Below are positions 1 to 8,798 of a stretch of DNA of 64,000 bases, one piece after another. This DNA is from Yersinia aleksiciae (lineage in GTDB: Bacteria; Pseudomonadota; Gammaproteobacteria; Enterobacterales; Enterobacteriaceae). The DNA is taken from the NCBI RefSeq assembly GCF_001047675.1, contig NZ_CP011975.1, forward strand, positions 495,710 through 559,709. Direction: 5' to 3'. The notes below the pieces were generated by a model, which searched no databases, was not told where the DNA came from, and worked only from the letters and a program-made list of their open reading frames with translations. Each line of letters begins with the position of its first letter. The first letter of the stretch is position 1. The position numbers and the translations under genes are program-made.

Positions 1-951
1 GCCGATACCGGCAGTGATAAAGAAGGCGACTGGCAAAGCAATCAGCGGATAGAGTGCCAGCCAGTGCGGTGCAAGTTGCTGAAACAGCGATTGCACCAAA
101 TAAGCGGAATAGGCCCCCAGCATCAGCATTTCACCATGGGCCATATTGATGACGCCCAATAAGCCATAAGTGATAGCCAACCCCAGCGCCGCCAGTAATA
201 GGATGGAACCCAGTGATAACCCGCTGAATACCTGCCCGATAATATCGCCAACCCATAACCGATTTTGCACCTGTTTTAGGCTACTGGCCGCCGCAGCGCG
301 GACTTGTGCATCAGGTTCAACCTTGGCATCGGTTAAGCTTTGCAACCGTGACTGTGTCTGGGGTGAACCGGATTGCCCCAACAGCTGTACAGCATTCAGA
401 CGCACCTGAGGATTGCCGTCAGTCAGTTGCAAATTAGCCAGTGCGATACCTAATGCTTCTTTGACTTTGCTGTCAGTTTCCAATTTCATACGCTGATTAA
501 GCAGCGGCAATTGATCACTTTTGGCCTGTTGCTGTAACTCTAATGCGGCTTGTAAGCGTACTGACTCATCTACACTCACCAAACGTTGAGCCGCCAGCGC
601 GTTGGCGATTAAGATTCGTAACCGGTTGTTAAGCCAGATTTTCTTCGGTGTATCGGTGGGTTGTAATTGCCCCTCTAGCGAAGTAAATCCTTGATGACTC
701 TGGACGAAAGCCTGCCCTGCGCTATCTATTACCAAAGTTTCTTGTTTCAGTGCCTGCAATAGGGGCAATCGACTGGCATCTGGCTCTGTTGCCCATTGCT
801 GTAACAGAGTGGCTTGTTGTGAGCGATTAGCCGCAGCGAAATCATGGGCTGGCCCTGCGACAGCCATTGTAGAATTACCCAGTAACAAGCCAATTATCAG
901 CCTGAGCATATAATTGGCGACTCGACTCCACACAGGAATTAATGATTTCAT
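1..951 (-). CDS. urtB: Urea ABC transporter permease UrtB (3' part beyond window)
   Basis: Membrane permease of the high-affinity urea importer, forming the channel with UrtC. 317 codons are visible, from the ATG at 951 to the window edge. The first ~25 residues look like a signal or anchor segment. Residues ~25-205 form the helical, soluble N-terminal extension typical of UrtB. The membrane part then starts with the VFSGLSLGSILLLAALGLA segment and the conserved NMAHGEMLMLGAYSAY stretch seen in branched-chain amino acid/urea permeases. It lies 84 bases after urtA on the same strand, so urtA and urtB form one operon; urtCDE would be expected further left, outside the window. The open frame runs to base 1, so it is cut by the window, not broken. 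Confidence 0.93.
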   Translation of the reverse strand, partial: MKSLIPVWSRVANYMLRLIIGLLLGNSTMAVAGPAHDFAAANRSQQATLLQQWATEPDASRLPLLQALKQETLVIDSAGQAFVQSHQGFTSLEGQLQPTDTPKKIWLNNRLRILIANALAAQRLVSVDESVRLQAALELQQQAKSDQLPLLNQRMKLETDSKVKEALGIALANLQLTDGNPQVRLNAVQLLGQSGSPQTQSRLQSLTDAKVEPDAQVRAAAASSLKQVQNRLWVGDIIGQVFSGLSLGSILLLAALGLAITYGLLGVINMAHGEMLMLGAYSAYLVQSLFQQLAPHWLALYPLIALPVAFFITAGIG

Positions 952-1035
952 AGGCTCACTCATCACTGATATATGGCAAAAGAGATCCAGAGTCAGTTGT
1001 CGTCATCAACAAAAGCCAACTCTGGAAAGTCACCG

Positions 1036-2304
1036 CTACTGAGTGCTTTTTACTGGGTGGTCTGGTTTTTTGTCATTCCCTGCGATAAACGGGCTCCATG
1101 GCTGAGCACGAATTGGAGCATCCGTCTGCCATACCACGTTGAACTGCCCGTTCGCCTCAATTTCGCCGATCATCACTGGTTTATGCAGATGATGGTTGGT
1201 TTTATCCATCGTCAAAGTAAAACCTGAAGGTGCTGGATAAGTTTGCCCGGCCATGGCGGCACGAACCTTATCTACATCCGTTGATTTGGCTTTTTCAGCC
1301 GCCTGCGCCCACATATGCATACCTACCCAAGTCGCCTCCATCGGGTCATTGGTCACTGCAGTATCGGCATTCGGCAACTTATGGGCTTTGGCATAAGCTT
1401 TCCATTGCTCAACAAATTTTTTGTTAGTCGGATTATCCACCGATTGGAAATAGTTCCAGGCAGCCAGGTTACCCACCAATGGCTTGGTATCAATACCCCG
1501 CAACTCCTCCTCTCCCACCGAAAACGCAATCACGGGAACATCCGTTGCTTTAATGCCTTGGTTAGCTAACTCTTTGTAGAAAGGGACATTCGAATCACCA
1601 TTAATGGTGGAGATAACCGCTGTTTTGCCATCAGCAGAGAATTTCTTAATATTGCCAACAATGGTTTGATAATCGCTATAACCGAACGGGGTATAAATCT
1701 CTTCAATATCTTTGTCCTGAATACCTTTGGTGTGTAGGAAGGCGCGCAGAATTTTATTAGTGGTACGCGGATAAACATAATCAGTACCCAACAAAATAAA
1801 GCGCTTGGCTGCGCCGCCATCTTCACTTAATAAGTATTCTACTGCGGGGATAGCTTGCTGATTGGGTGCCGCACCGGTATAGAAAACATTTGGTGACATT
1901 TCCTCTCCCTCGTATTGCACCGGATAGAACAGTAAACCATTCAACTCTTCAAATACCGGTAATACAGATTTACGGGAAACCGAAGTCCAGGCACCAAATA
2001 CCACAGCGACTTTATCTTGTGTTAATAATTGCCGAGCTTTCTCAGCAAATAACGGCCAGTTGGATGCGGGATCAACAATAACTGGCTCGAGTTGTTTACC
2101 CAAGACTCCACCATGAGCATTGATATCATCAATACTCATCAGTGCCATATCCTTCAATGGTGTTTCAGAGATAGCCATCGTGCCGGACAACGAGTGCAAA
2201 ATACCCACTTTAATAGTATCCGCAGCCAGCGTGCCAAAAGCCACACCCATGCTGATAACCGAAGTCGAAAGAGCAAAAACCTTAATTAAGTTACGATGTT
2301 GCAT
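1036..2304 (-). CDS. urtA: Urea ABC transporter substrate-binding protein UrtA
   Basis: Periplasmic urea-binding protein that delivers urea to UrtBC. 422 residues. A signal peptide covers about residues 1-28 (basic start, then ALSTSVISMGVAFGTLAA). The mature part begins DTIKVGILHSLSGTMAISE, the standard start of the Leu/Ile/Val-binding-like fold of UrtA. The start at 2304 is preferred to an in-frame start at 2337 because an AGAGG ribosome-binding site lies 8 bases upstream and the signal peptide begins there. It is the first gene of the urt operon and has a sigma-54-type promoter about 50 bases upstream. Confidence 0.94.
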   Translation of the reverse strand: MQHRNLIKVFALSTSVISMGVAFGTLAADTIKVGILHSLSGTMAISETPLKDMALMSIDDINAHGGVLGKQLEPVIVDPASNWPLFAEKARQLLTQDKVAVVFGAWTSVSRKSVLPVFEELNGLLFYPVQYEGEEMSPNVFYTGAAPNQQAIPAVEYLLSEDGGAAKRFILLGTDYVYPRTTNKILRAFLHTKGIQDKDIEEIYTPFGYSDYQTIVGNIKKFSADGKTAVISTINGDSNVPFYKELANQGIKATDVPVIAFSVGEEELRGIDTKPLVGNLAAWNYFQSVDNPTNKKFVEQWKAYAKAHKLPNADTAVTNDPMEATWVGMHMWAQAAEKAKSTDVDKVRAAMAGQTYPAPSGFTLTMDKTNHHLHKPVMIGEIEANGQFNVVWQTDAPIRAQPWSPFIAGNDKKPDHPVKSTQ

Positions 2305-2354
2305 AGCGTTAACCTCTGGTCGTTGAGTAAAATACACAAGATCGAATTACTCTG

Positions 2355-2371
2355 CGCAATCGCCATGCCAG
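2355..2371 (-). promoter_or_regulatory. Sigma-54 (-24/-12) promoter of urtA
   Basis: The minus strand reads TGGCATGGCGATTGC. The -24 GG and -12 GC are separated by exactly 10 bases, as in the RpoN consensus TGGCACGNNNNTTGC, with one mismatch in the -24 block. Transcription would start near 2345, giving a leader of about 41 bases before the urtA ATG. This fits nitrogen-limited expression of urea uptake. Confidence 0.7.
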
Positions 2372-2444
2372 TTTTATATCTTGATAATTTAATTGAAGAA
2401 TATATAACTCTCGGTCAAATAACCGAATATATCAGCGAAATATC

Positions 2445-2482
2445 TGCACCATTAATGCGCAAGGCATGAGCACAGATAGTGC
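2445..2482. promoter_or_regulatory. Candidate NtrC enhancer sites for urtA
   Basis: The sequence TGCACCATTAATGCGCA at 2445-2461 resembles the NtrC consensus TGCACC-N4-TGGTGCA: the left half is perfect and the right half matches 4 of 7. A second dyad, GCACAGATAGTGC at 2470-2482, has compatible half sites but shorter spacing. They lie roughly 108 and 131 bases upstream of the predicted start, the usual distance for NtrC enhancers. This is inference from motifs only. Confidence 0.4.
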
Positions 2483-2572
2483 AAAAGATGGGAGTCTTAA
2501 TGTGAGGGGTTATTAAATATTAGCAATAAAAAAGAGAGCAATTAGTTCAGAAATGAGAGCGTTAATTTTAAC

Positions 2573-2607
2573 GAAAAACAGGAATGGCAGATTACCACTC
2601 CTGTTTT
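2573..2607 (-). terminator. Bidirectional-type terminator after yehS
   Basis: The arms ACAGGAATGG (2578-2587) and CCACTCCTGT (2595-2604) pair over 10 bases with one mismatch around a 7-base loop. On the minus strand the stem is followed by a run of T (A at 2574-2578 on +); on the plus strand by TTTTCTT. It lies 65 bases past the yehS stop. Confidence 0.65.
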
Positions 2608-2671
2608 CTTATTACTAATATGTATCAGTTGCTTATATCAATATAACAACTGTTGGCCGATATCATTAATT

Positions 2672-3142
2672 TTACTTTTTAGGGCCACGAATACGTAAAG
2701 TCAAACCTTTCAGGAAATAACGTAAAACCTGATCACCGCAAGGGCGGAAGTTTTTGCTGCCCTCTTTACGGAACAAGGCATTCAGCTCTGGTTTTGACAC
2801 TGGGAATTCAACAGCGTTAAACACGTCGTGCATATCGGTATCTTTCAACTCAAATGCAACACGCAGTTTTTTTAGCACAATATTGTTAGTAATGACGGGT
2901 TCTACCGCAGGTGCTGGGAACTTGTCATCTTTACCGCGGCGAAAGAAAATCAGGCCGTTAAGGAAATGTGCCATCACCAGATCAGGACAATCCTGATAAC
3001 CAGCTTCATCTTCTTTTTTAAGAAAATTAACGACATCCGCATTGTTCACGTCAAAATCAGCCAGCTTAATGATTTCTGTTATCTTGGTATCATTTACGTT
3101 AAGCATGTAGCGAACACTACGTAGCACATCGTTGTTCATCAT
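2672..3142 (-). CDS. yehS: DUF1456 family protein YehS
   Basis: Conserved cytoplasmic protein of unknown function, 156 residues, the family's normal length. It is made of two similar halves of about 70 residues: residues ~2-72 start NNDVLRSVRYMLNVND, and residues ~85-153 start TNNIVLKKLRVAFELKD. Each carries the internal phrase DxxVxNFL / PELNALFRKE and ends in a 'FLNGLIFFRRG / FLKGLTLRIRG' motif. This duplicated layout is the DUF1456 signature. It stands alone with a terminator behind it. The first codon could be either of two adjacent ATGs (3142 or 3139). Confidence 0.88.
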   Translation of the reverse strand: MMNNDVLRSVRYMLNVNDTKITEIIKLADFDVNNADVVNFLKKEDEAGYQDCPDLVMAHFLNGLIFFRRGKDDKFPAPAVEPVITNNIVLKKLRVAFELKDTDMHDVFNAVEFPVSKPELNALFRKEGSKNFRPCGDQVLRYFLKGLTLRIRGPKK

Positions 3143-3341
3143 ATTACTGCCCTATTCCTATTATTTAGATTAGACGTAGCGAATATCGCAAGAAAAACAA
3201 AACATTTCTTTAACGTCTAGCGGGCCGTATTGTATAGATCAACGTTGATTTTCTCAATGTAAATCTGATTGATGGTCATACATCAAAATAGATAATATGC
3301 GCTGTTAGCAATATTATTCATAGAGAACAATTAATATTATA

Positions 3342-3394
3342 TTAAGGTGATGATTGAAAGATTAAGGCTAAACATTATTTAGCTATCACCTTAA
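3342..3394 (-). terminator. Nested hairpin after the phn operon
   Basis: The arms TTAAGGTGAT (3342-3351) and ATCACCTTAA (3385-3394) are perfectly complementary. An inner hairpin, GCTAAA/TTTAGC (3367-3372 with 3378-3383), sits between them. It lies just past the phnE2 stop. There is no clear T run, so terminator function is inferred; it may instead protect the 3' end of the transcript. Confidence 0.4.
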
Positions 3395-3414
3395 CCTTTC
3401 ATTACTATGAGATA

Positions 3415-4320
3415 TCAGATAGTAGACTTAATACCATTGACGGGCTGATAAAGTGAGACATCCTCGCCAATGATATATTTTCTGCGTAGAGTCGCAGATA
3501 TTTTATCCATGATCATGACGATAACCACCATGATTAATGTAATAAACATCACAACATCCCAGTTCCATAACCGCATATTCTCAGCATAAACCAAGCCAAT
3601 ACCCCCCGCCCCGACAAAACCTAAGACGGCTGCCGAACGAGTATTAGATTCAATTTGATAAAGACTTAACGCCAGAAATGTGGGAAAGGACTGAGTAAAA
3701 ATACCAAAACGATGCTTTTGTAGTGCATTCGCCCCCATCGCCGTCAGGCCACGATTGGGTGATTTATCCACAGCTTCATGCCCTTCAGCATAGAGTTTGC
3801 CCAGCAACCCCATATCTTGCATGATAATAGCCAGCACCCCAGCCAGTGGCCCCATGCCTACGGCACGAACAAAAATCAATCCCCAAATGGCCATATCAAT
3901 GCCCCGGAAGATATCCAGGAAGCGGCGAATCATAAAGGAAATAATACGTAAGCCCGGTGTTGACATGACATTCCGTGCAGCCAGGAATGATAAAGGTAGA
4001 GCAATTAATGTCGCTGTAAGTGTCCCGGCAAAAACAATGGCTAAAGTGATAAATATCTGACTGAAATAATATTTAAATGGCCAGTTAATAAAATCATGCC
4101 AAACAAACATACGTAAAAAATAGCGGCTTATTTGCTGGCTGCCATGAGTCAATGTCTGCCAAGGAATACCAAATACTGTGAAGAAAAAAAGGTAATACAA
4201 AAAAATCCCCACTGTAATCGCTGCAACGAGTCTGACATAGCGTTTTTGCTGTAAAAAAAGCTGTGGATGTTGTTGTTTGAGCGCTGATATCTGCTCCACT
4301 GTCAGGTGATAAGTCAACAT
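3415..4320 (-). CDS. phnE2: Phosphonate-type ABC transporter permease PhnE (second)
   Basis: Inner-membrane permease of a PhnCDE-type importer, 301 residues. A long hydrophilic N-terminus (1-28) is followed by a membrane segment at ~30-50 and a cluster of further segments from ~90. The permease coupling region contains EGHEAVDKSPNRGLTAMGAN, and later VGAGGIGLVYAENM, the EAA-loop style sequences of PhnE. It overlaps the upstream permease by one base (4320), so the two are translationally coupled. The pair probably forms a heterodimer, in contrast to the single PhnE of E. coli. Confidence 0.88.
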   Translation of the reverse strand: MLTYHLTVEQISALKQQHPQLFLQQKRYVRLVAAITVGIFLYYLFFFTVFGIPWQTLTHGSQQISRYFLRMFVWHDFINWPFKYYFSQIFITLAIVFAGTLTATLIALPLSFLAARNVMSTPGLRIISFMIRRFLDIFRGIDMAIWGLIFVRAVGMGPLAGVLAIIMQDMGLLGKLYAEGHEAVDKSPNRGLTAMGANALQKHRFGIFTQSFPTFLALSLYQIESNTRSAAVLGFVGAGGIGLVYAENMRLWNWDVVMFITLIMVVIVMIMDKISATLRRKYIIGEDVSLYQPVNGIKSTI

Positions 4321-5183
4321 TATGACGCTCCTTCTACAACTCGCTTACGTAATTTACCGGATGCGTAATCCAACAGTGAAACCACAATAATAATAAGTAA
4401 TAACGTCATGCTGACTTGATCATAACGATCTAGTTTTATCGAGGTCATCAGCTCCTGTCCTATGCCCCCGGCCCCTACCAGACCTAAAATTGTTGATTGG
4501 CGGAAGTTAATTTCCAGACGCATAAAACTATAAGAGAGGAAAATAGGTTTTACCTGTGGCCAAAGAGCAAAGCGCATTCGTTGCAATTTACCAGCACCGC
4601 AAGCCGCCAAGCCGCGAACAGGCTTATCTGATGCTGTTTCCAGCGATTCATAAAATAGCTTGGTCAGGCTGCCAATAGTGTGCAACGCAAGTGCCAGAAA
4701 ACCAGGGATAGCGCCAATTCCAAATGCCATGACAAACATCACCGCCCAAGCTAATTCAGGCATGGTGCGCAAAAATGCAACGAAGGTTCGAATAAATAAG
4801 CGCAACCAAGGCAGGCTTTGCGTATTATTCGCTGCCAAAAAGGCAAGAATAGTGGCAACTATCACTGATAAAATAGTTGATGCCACCGCCAATTGTAGTG
4901 TTTCCCAAATCAGCGGTAACTGAATAGGTAGCCGATAACCCCAATAAGCAAAAGAGCCTTCTGTATGGCCATCCGCAAATAATTTTTGCCAGTGGAGGAC
5001 CGGGATAGTTTCAGCCAAATAATCAAAGAAATTTGGAATGGAAATAAAAACAGTATGCAGATTAAACTCAGCGATACTTCCTGCGCCAAGATAGATAATT
5101 GCCAGTGTTAATGACCAAATCAACGTTTCACGTTTCTGTTTGCCGCGTATCTGCTGATAGTAGTGGTTAAAGTCTGTATTCAA
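4320..5183 (-). CDS. phnE1: Phosphonate-type ABC transporter permease PhnE (first)
   Basis: 287-residue membrane permease, partner of the following phnE2 gene. Hydrophobic segments lie at ~22-42, ~90-115, ~130-170 and ~245-265. The cytoplasmic coupling region reads ETASDKPVRGLAACGAGK, and the conserved LGLVGAGGIGQELM follows near residue 235. It lies 69 bases after phnD and overlaps phnE2 by one base. Substrate cannot be read from the sequence: PhnCDE systems carry phosphonates, phosphite or related compounds. Confidence 0.88.
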   Translation of the reverse strand: MNTDFNHYYQQIRGKQKRETLIWSLTLAIIYLGAGSIAEFNLHTVFISIPNFFDYLAETIPVLHWQKLFADGHTEGSFAYWGYRLPIQLPLIWETLQLAVASTILSVIVATILAFLAANNTQSLPWLRLFIRTFVAFLRTMPELAWAVMFVMAFGIGAIPGFLALALHTIGSLTKLFYESLETASDKPVRGLAACGAGKLQRMRFALWPQVKPIFLSYSFMRLEINFRQSTILGLVGAGGIGQELMTSIKLDRYDQVSMTLLLIIIVVSLLDYASGKLRKRVVEGAS

Positions 5184-5252
5184 AATGAGCTACCACCTAA
5201 AAGCAATAGCTCCGGCTAAGCCAGAGCTATATTATTTATCCGCCGGATCGAC

Positions 5253-6182
5253 TTAACGATCACCTTTGGTTAATTCGCGCTTCATATCAATGATATTTTG
5301 ATACTCGCTAAGTGATGTTTCACCAATATGCTGCTTGCCGCCCATCGCTTTAATAAAGCAACCGTGATCTTCTTTGTCCAATTTTTTAACCGCAGCGACT
5401 AGTTGCGCTTTAAACTCAGGGGGTAATGCACTACGCACTAAAATCGGGCCATTTGGTATCAATGGAGATTGCCAGATAATGCGGATCTGTTTCATTAAAT
5501 CAGGGTGATCCATGCGGATCATGCGGGTAAATGCGCCGCTGGTATAGCCGGTATTATAATCACCGATCATTGAGGCCCAAGTCACCGCACCGGCAAACTG
5601 GCCATTGATAACCCCGAGGATATCTTGCTCATGACCACCAGAAAAAGTCACGCTAGAGAAGAAATCGTTATATTTATTATCTGGCGTCCCACCAAATTTC
5701 TGCTTAAAACTTTGATTGGGGATCAGGAAACCTGACGTTGAATCAGGGTCAGCAAAGCCAAATGCTTTGCCTTTCAAATCTTCAATCTTCTGATAAGGGC
5801 TATCTGCTTTTACCACAACAACTGAGTGATAACCACGCGATTTATCAGTATCATCGATTGCAATACCAACAATATCAACAGCTTTAGGATCTTTGATATA
5901 AACAGAGGCAAAAGAGGATGGAGACATACTTAATACCAAGTCAATCTTCCCACCCAATAGACCTTGGATAACACCAGAATAATCAGATGCGTTATGCAAA
6001 TTCGTTTTTACATTTAATTCTTTATCCAAGAACTCTTTGACACACATGTTATCGCCAATTTGCTGTGTCGCATTCTGCCCACCAAGAATACCCAGATTAA
6101 TCTCTTTTGGTGCATCCGCTGCGGTAGCATTAAATACCATCATGCTTGCCAATAATGAGGTAAGACAAAGTACTTTTTTCAT
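5253..6182 (-). CDS. phnD: Phosphonate-type ABC transporter substrate-binding protein PhnD
   Basis: Periplasmic binding protein, 309 residues. A signal peptide of ~21 residues ends ...MVFNATAADA. The mature start, EINLGILGGQNATQQIGDN, and the motif FADPDSTSGFLIPNQSF near residue 145 are typical of PhnD/PtxB-like proteins, where the DP(D/A)STSG stretch binds the phosphonate oxygens. It sits 36 bases after phnC and 69 before phnE1. No C-P lyase or phosphite dehydrogenase gene is present in the window. Confidence 0.9.
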   Translation of the reverse strand: MKKVLCLTSLLASMMVFNATAADAPKEINLGILGGQNATQQIGDNMCVKEFLDKELNVKTNLHNASDYSGVIQGLLGGKIDLVLSMSPSSFASVYIKDPKAVDIVGIAIDDTDKSRGYHSVVVVKADSPYQKIEDLKGKAFGFADPDSTSGFLIPNQSFKQKFGGTPDNKYNDFFSSVTFSGGHEQDILGVINGQFAGAVTWASMIGDYNTGYTSGAFTRMIRMDHPDLMKQIRIIWQSPLIPNGPILVRSALPPEFKAQLVAAVKKLDKEDHGCFIKAMGGKQHIGETSLSEYQNIIDMKRELTKGDR

Positions 6183-6218
6183 TAAAATAACCTATTCTGG
6201 TAAAGGGATAAGTAGGGA

Positions 6219-7055
6219 TTAATGCAAAAGATCAGTTGATTCATCGCTATAAATATCTTGAATAATGGTGTCATTCAGTAGCGACGGAGGTCCGTCGAAA
6301 ACAATTTTTCCATGCGCAATACCAATGACGCGGGTACAGTAATCTTTGACTAAATCAACAGAGTGTAAATTCACCACCACAGCAATATCGTTTTCACTGA
6401 TTTTCTGTAAAGTATTCATAATGCGAGTTGTATTTTTTGGATCCAAAGAAGCGACAGGCTCATCGGCCAATAATATTTTGGGGTTCTGCATCATGGCGCG
6501 GCAAATGGCCACTCGCTGCATTTGACCACCAGAGAGGTTCTCTGCACGCTGTAGGGCATGGGGCAACATATTAAGCCATTGCAATAACTCGATTGCTCTG
6601 GCTCGATCTTGCTCAGCGAATATTTTGAAGAATGATTTTAGTGTTGAGGTATAACTAAGGCGGCCTAATAACACATTGGTAATAACATCGAGGCGGGGAA
6701 CCAGACAAAAATCTTGAAAAATCATGCCGCATTTGGCACGCCATTGACGCATTTGCTTTGCAGTGAGTGCTGCAATATTCTGCGTCTCGCCATTGTCATG
6801 ATAATTAATGATTTCACCCGCACTGCTTGGGATAGTGCCATTTAAAACATGCAGCAATGTGGATTTACCCGCACCAGATCGGCCAATAATTGCGACAAAT
6901 TCACCCGCATGAAGTTCGAAATTAATATCATCTAAAACGCGATGCTGTGATTTGTACGCTTTAACTAATCCTTTAACGGCAAGTACCTTCTTACGCGGTT
7001 CTTGCACCGTAGCCGGATAATCAGCCACAGTGAATTTACGTAATGCCTGGCCCAT
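6219..7055 (-). CDS. phnC: Phosphonate-type ABC transporter ATP-binding protein PhnC
   Basis: Cytoplasmic ATPase driving the PhnDE1E2 importer, 278 residues from the preferred start. It has a Walker A motif GRSGAGKST, a Q-loop ([13 protein letters not shown]), an intact signature LSGGQMQR, a Walker B ending LLADEP, and an H-loop His in VVVNLHSVD. The ATG at 7055 has a GAGAG element 8 bases upstream. An in-frame ATG at 7091 would add 12 residues but has no good ribosome-binding site. It is the first gene of phnCDE1E2; a hairpin at 7133-7162 separates it from the gene upstream. Confidence 0.9.
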   Translation of the reverse strand: MGQALRKFTVADYPATVQEPRKKVLAVKGLVKAYKSQHRVLDDINFELHAGEFVAIIGRSGAGKSTLLHVLNGTIPSSAGEIINYHDNGETQNIAALTAKQMRQWRAKCGMIFQDFCLVPRLDVITNVLLGRLSYTSTLKSFFKIFAEQDRARAIELLQWLNMLPHALQRAENLSGGQMQRVAICRAMMQNPKILLADEPVASLDPKNTTRIMNTLQKISENDIAVVVNLHSVDLVKDYCTRVIGIAHGKIVFDGPPSLLNDTIIQDIYSDESTDLLH

Positions 7056-7132
7056 ATCATGTCTCTCAGATTGCCTGTAGTCATGAGCCATTAACGGATA
7101 TTTTTATTGCATATTGATGATGGTTTTATGAG

Positions 7133-7162
7133 AGAAAGGTGACAATAAATAGCCACCTTTCT
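7133..7162 (-). terminator. Hairpin between the GlsB-like gene and phnC
   Basis: The arms AGAAAGGTG (7133-7141) and CACCTTTCT (7154-7162) are perfectly complementary with a 12-base AT-rich loop. It lies after the upstream minus-strand gene and before phnC, so it probably ends that transcript. The T tail is weak. Confidence 0.45.
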
Positions 7163-7235
7163 TATATTCTGAAGGAAACAGATTTTAGTGAGTAATGACT
7201 ATTTTATGCCATTATCACAAGTCTCTTAGGCGGCG

Positions 7236-7484
7236 CTAACTTCTTAACTTTCGGTAGACAAACAGAACAACTAACGAACCGATAACTGCAACCACAAAGC
7301 TACCAAGGTTAAATCCATCAACTCTACCCATACCAAAGAAGGTACTGATATAGCCCCCAACCAGTGCACCGATCACACCGAGAATTACGGTCATAATAAA
7401 GCCACCGCCATCCTCTCCGGGCATAATCCATTTAGCCAAAATACCGGCAATAAGACCAAAAATAATCCAAGATAGTATGCCCAT
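7236..7484 (-). CDS. GlsB/YeaQ/YmgE family stress-response membrane protein
   Basis: Small inner-membrane protein of 82 residues, very glycine-rich. It has three hydrophobic segments (about residues 2-20, 27-47 and 58-77) and ends in a basic VYRKLRS tail. The pattern GLIAGILAKWIMPGEDGGG identifies the GlsB/YeaQ/YmgE (transglycosylase-associated) family, whose members are often stress-induced and whose exact role is not settled. The start at 7484 is chosen because GGAGG lies 8 bases upstream; the longer frame from 7496 would begin within that ribosome-binding site. It appears to be transcribed alone. Confidence 0.88.
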   Translation of the reverse strand: MGILSWIIFGLIAGILAKWIMPGEDGGGFIMTVILGVIGALVGGYISTFFGMGRVDGFNLGSFVVAVIGSLVVLFVYRKLRS

Positions 7485-7694
7485 AAGCACCTCCATAAAA
7501 TTAATTTTCGCTGACAGCTGACTTAGCGACTTTGTGAATCACTTGTCGTTCACATTTTGCTTTTGGCCTTCAACATAAGATCTTAAACAAACATGACAAA
7601 CTCAGTATCACAACGCTAAAACAGCTATCATCATCATTAAGTTAAGACCCGAATAACAAAATCTGCAAATCAGATTAGTCATATTCAGCACAAA

Positions 7695-8798
7695 TCAAAT
7701 AACTGGCTGACGCGGTACAAAAATCTGGTTAACACCCTGTTGCTGTAGCTTTTTCAGCAAATCAATCCCACCATTTGGCGTACTATGAGCAAACTCCCTT
7801 TCACTGGTAAAGATAGGGCTAGCCCAATATATATTGACTGGGTCGCCTTGCTGCAGGGGCAATGCAAGATTATCGGCATCAGCATATAACTCTGACGATA
7901 AAATGTAGCCTTCATAGCCTTGAGGGGCAACGGTCGACTCCAATGTATGCCCCTCTCCTAGCCACGTTATTTTGCCCCAGGGAACATGAGAAAATCCAGC
8001 CAATGCACTCGCCATATGAATGGCATTTTCCTCATTAACATATTGCCCATCGATCGCTATTGCCATCTCCAAACGCCGATATTTAGCCGCATCATCATTG
8101 AATAATATTTCGACCCATGGCTGAGGGCGAATACTGACACCCAATGTCAGAAAATAATATATACCCTCTTTCTCATGCTGAGAAATGGCCATTGGCGGCC
8201 ACTTTCCTTGGTCAATGGCATAATATTTCAATGAAGGACCGAAGTGTTGTTCATAACATTGAATGTATTCGGCCTGTAACGCCAGCCACGGATTCCCTTC
8301 TTCCTGCTGCCAATTTCGCCAAAATTGACGTGTATTTTGTGCGTTAGCGTACTGAATATTGGTTGAAGCGGAGCCAAGAGGCAATGTCAGAGGGTTATCT
8401 TTAATACAGCTGGCAGAATAGCAAATGGAGTGATCAATATATAAACTCCAGCCCGGAATAATCGCCAGCAATTGGCCCTGATACCACAATGCAGCGCCAT
8501 CATCACTTTCTGACCAGACTACCCTAATAAATTGTGGGTCAAGTTCAGCCTCACCAGCCACATTGCGGCAAAACTCAGCCGCTAATCTGGGGGCCAAGCC
8601 TTGTTCAAGTGCCGCATTATCAGCCGATTGTGGCGCCGCGACCAAATTCCTTACCCAGCAGGCGCGAACGGGGAAACGCTCTTCAAACGCTTCCTGCGGA
8701 TAGATATAGAAGTACACCACCCGCTGGTCCTGCTGCACCACGGCGACTAACGTTTGATTTTCATTACTGACTTCGGCCAGCACTTCAGATTCTTTCAT
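7695..8798 (-). CDS. Suppressor-of-fused (SUFU) domain protein
   Basis: 367-residue cytoplasmic protein with no signal peptide. The C-terminal half (about 200-360) looks like the bacterial SUFU domain (PF05076): a TLGVS-x4-PWVEILF strand pair, a RRLEMAIAI strand, then MASALAGFSHVPWGKITWLGEGHTL and a closing DPVNIYWASPIFTSER region. Bacterial SUFU proteins have no established function; several are suspected immunity proteins against toxins. The N-terminal ~190 residues were not recognised. No toxin gene is visible beside it. It stands alone, pointing away from yajD. The identification rests on remembered family patterns. Confidence 0.65.
   Translation of the reverse strand: MKESEVLAEVSNENQTLVAVVQQDQRVVYFYIYPQEAFEERFPVRACWVRNLVAAPQSADNAALEQGLAPRLAAEFCRNVAGEAELDPQFIRVVWSESDDGAALWYQGQLLAIIPGWSLYIDHSICYSASCIKDNPLTLPLGSASTNIQYANAQNTRQFWRNWQQEEGNPWLALQAEYIQCYEQHFGPSLKYYAIDQGKWPPMAISQHEKEGIYYFLTLGVSIRPQPWVEILFNDDAAKYRRLEMAIAIDGQYVNEENAIHMASALAGFSHVPWGKITWLGEGHTLESTVAPQGYEGYILSSELYADADNLALPLQQGDPVNIYWASPIFTSEREFAHSTPNGGIDLLKKLQQQGVNQIFVPRQPVI

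Larger units (their letters stand above)
2305..2671. other. Intergenic region urtA-yehS
   Basis: 367 bases, AT-rich and without a gene. It holds the urtA sigma-54 promoter, candidate NtrC sites and the yehS terminator, which are listed separately. Nothing else recognisable. Confidence 0.7.
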
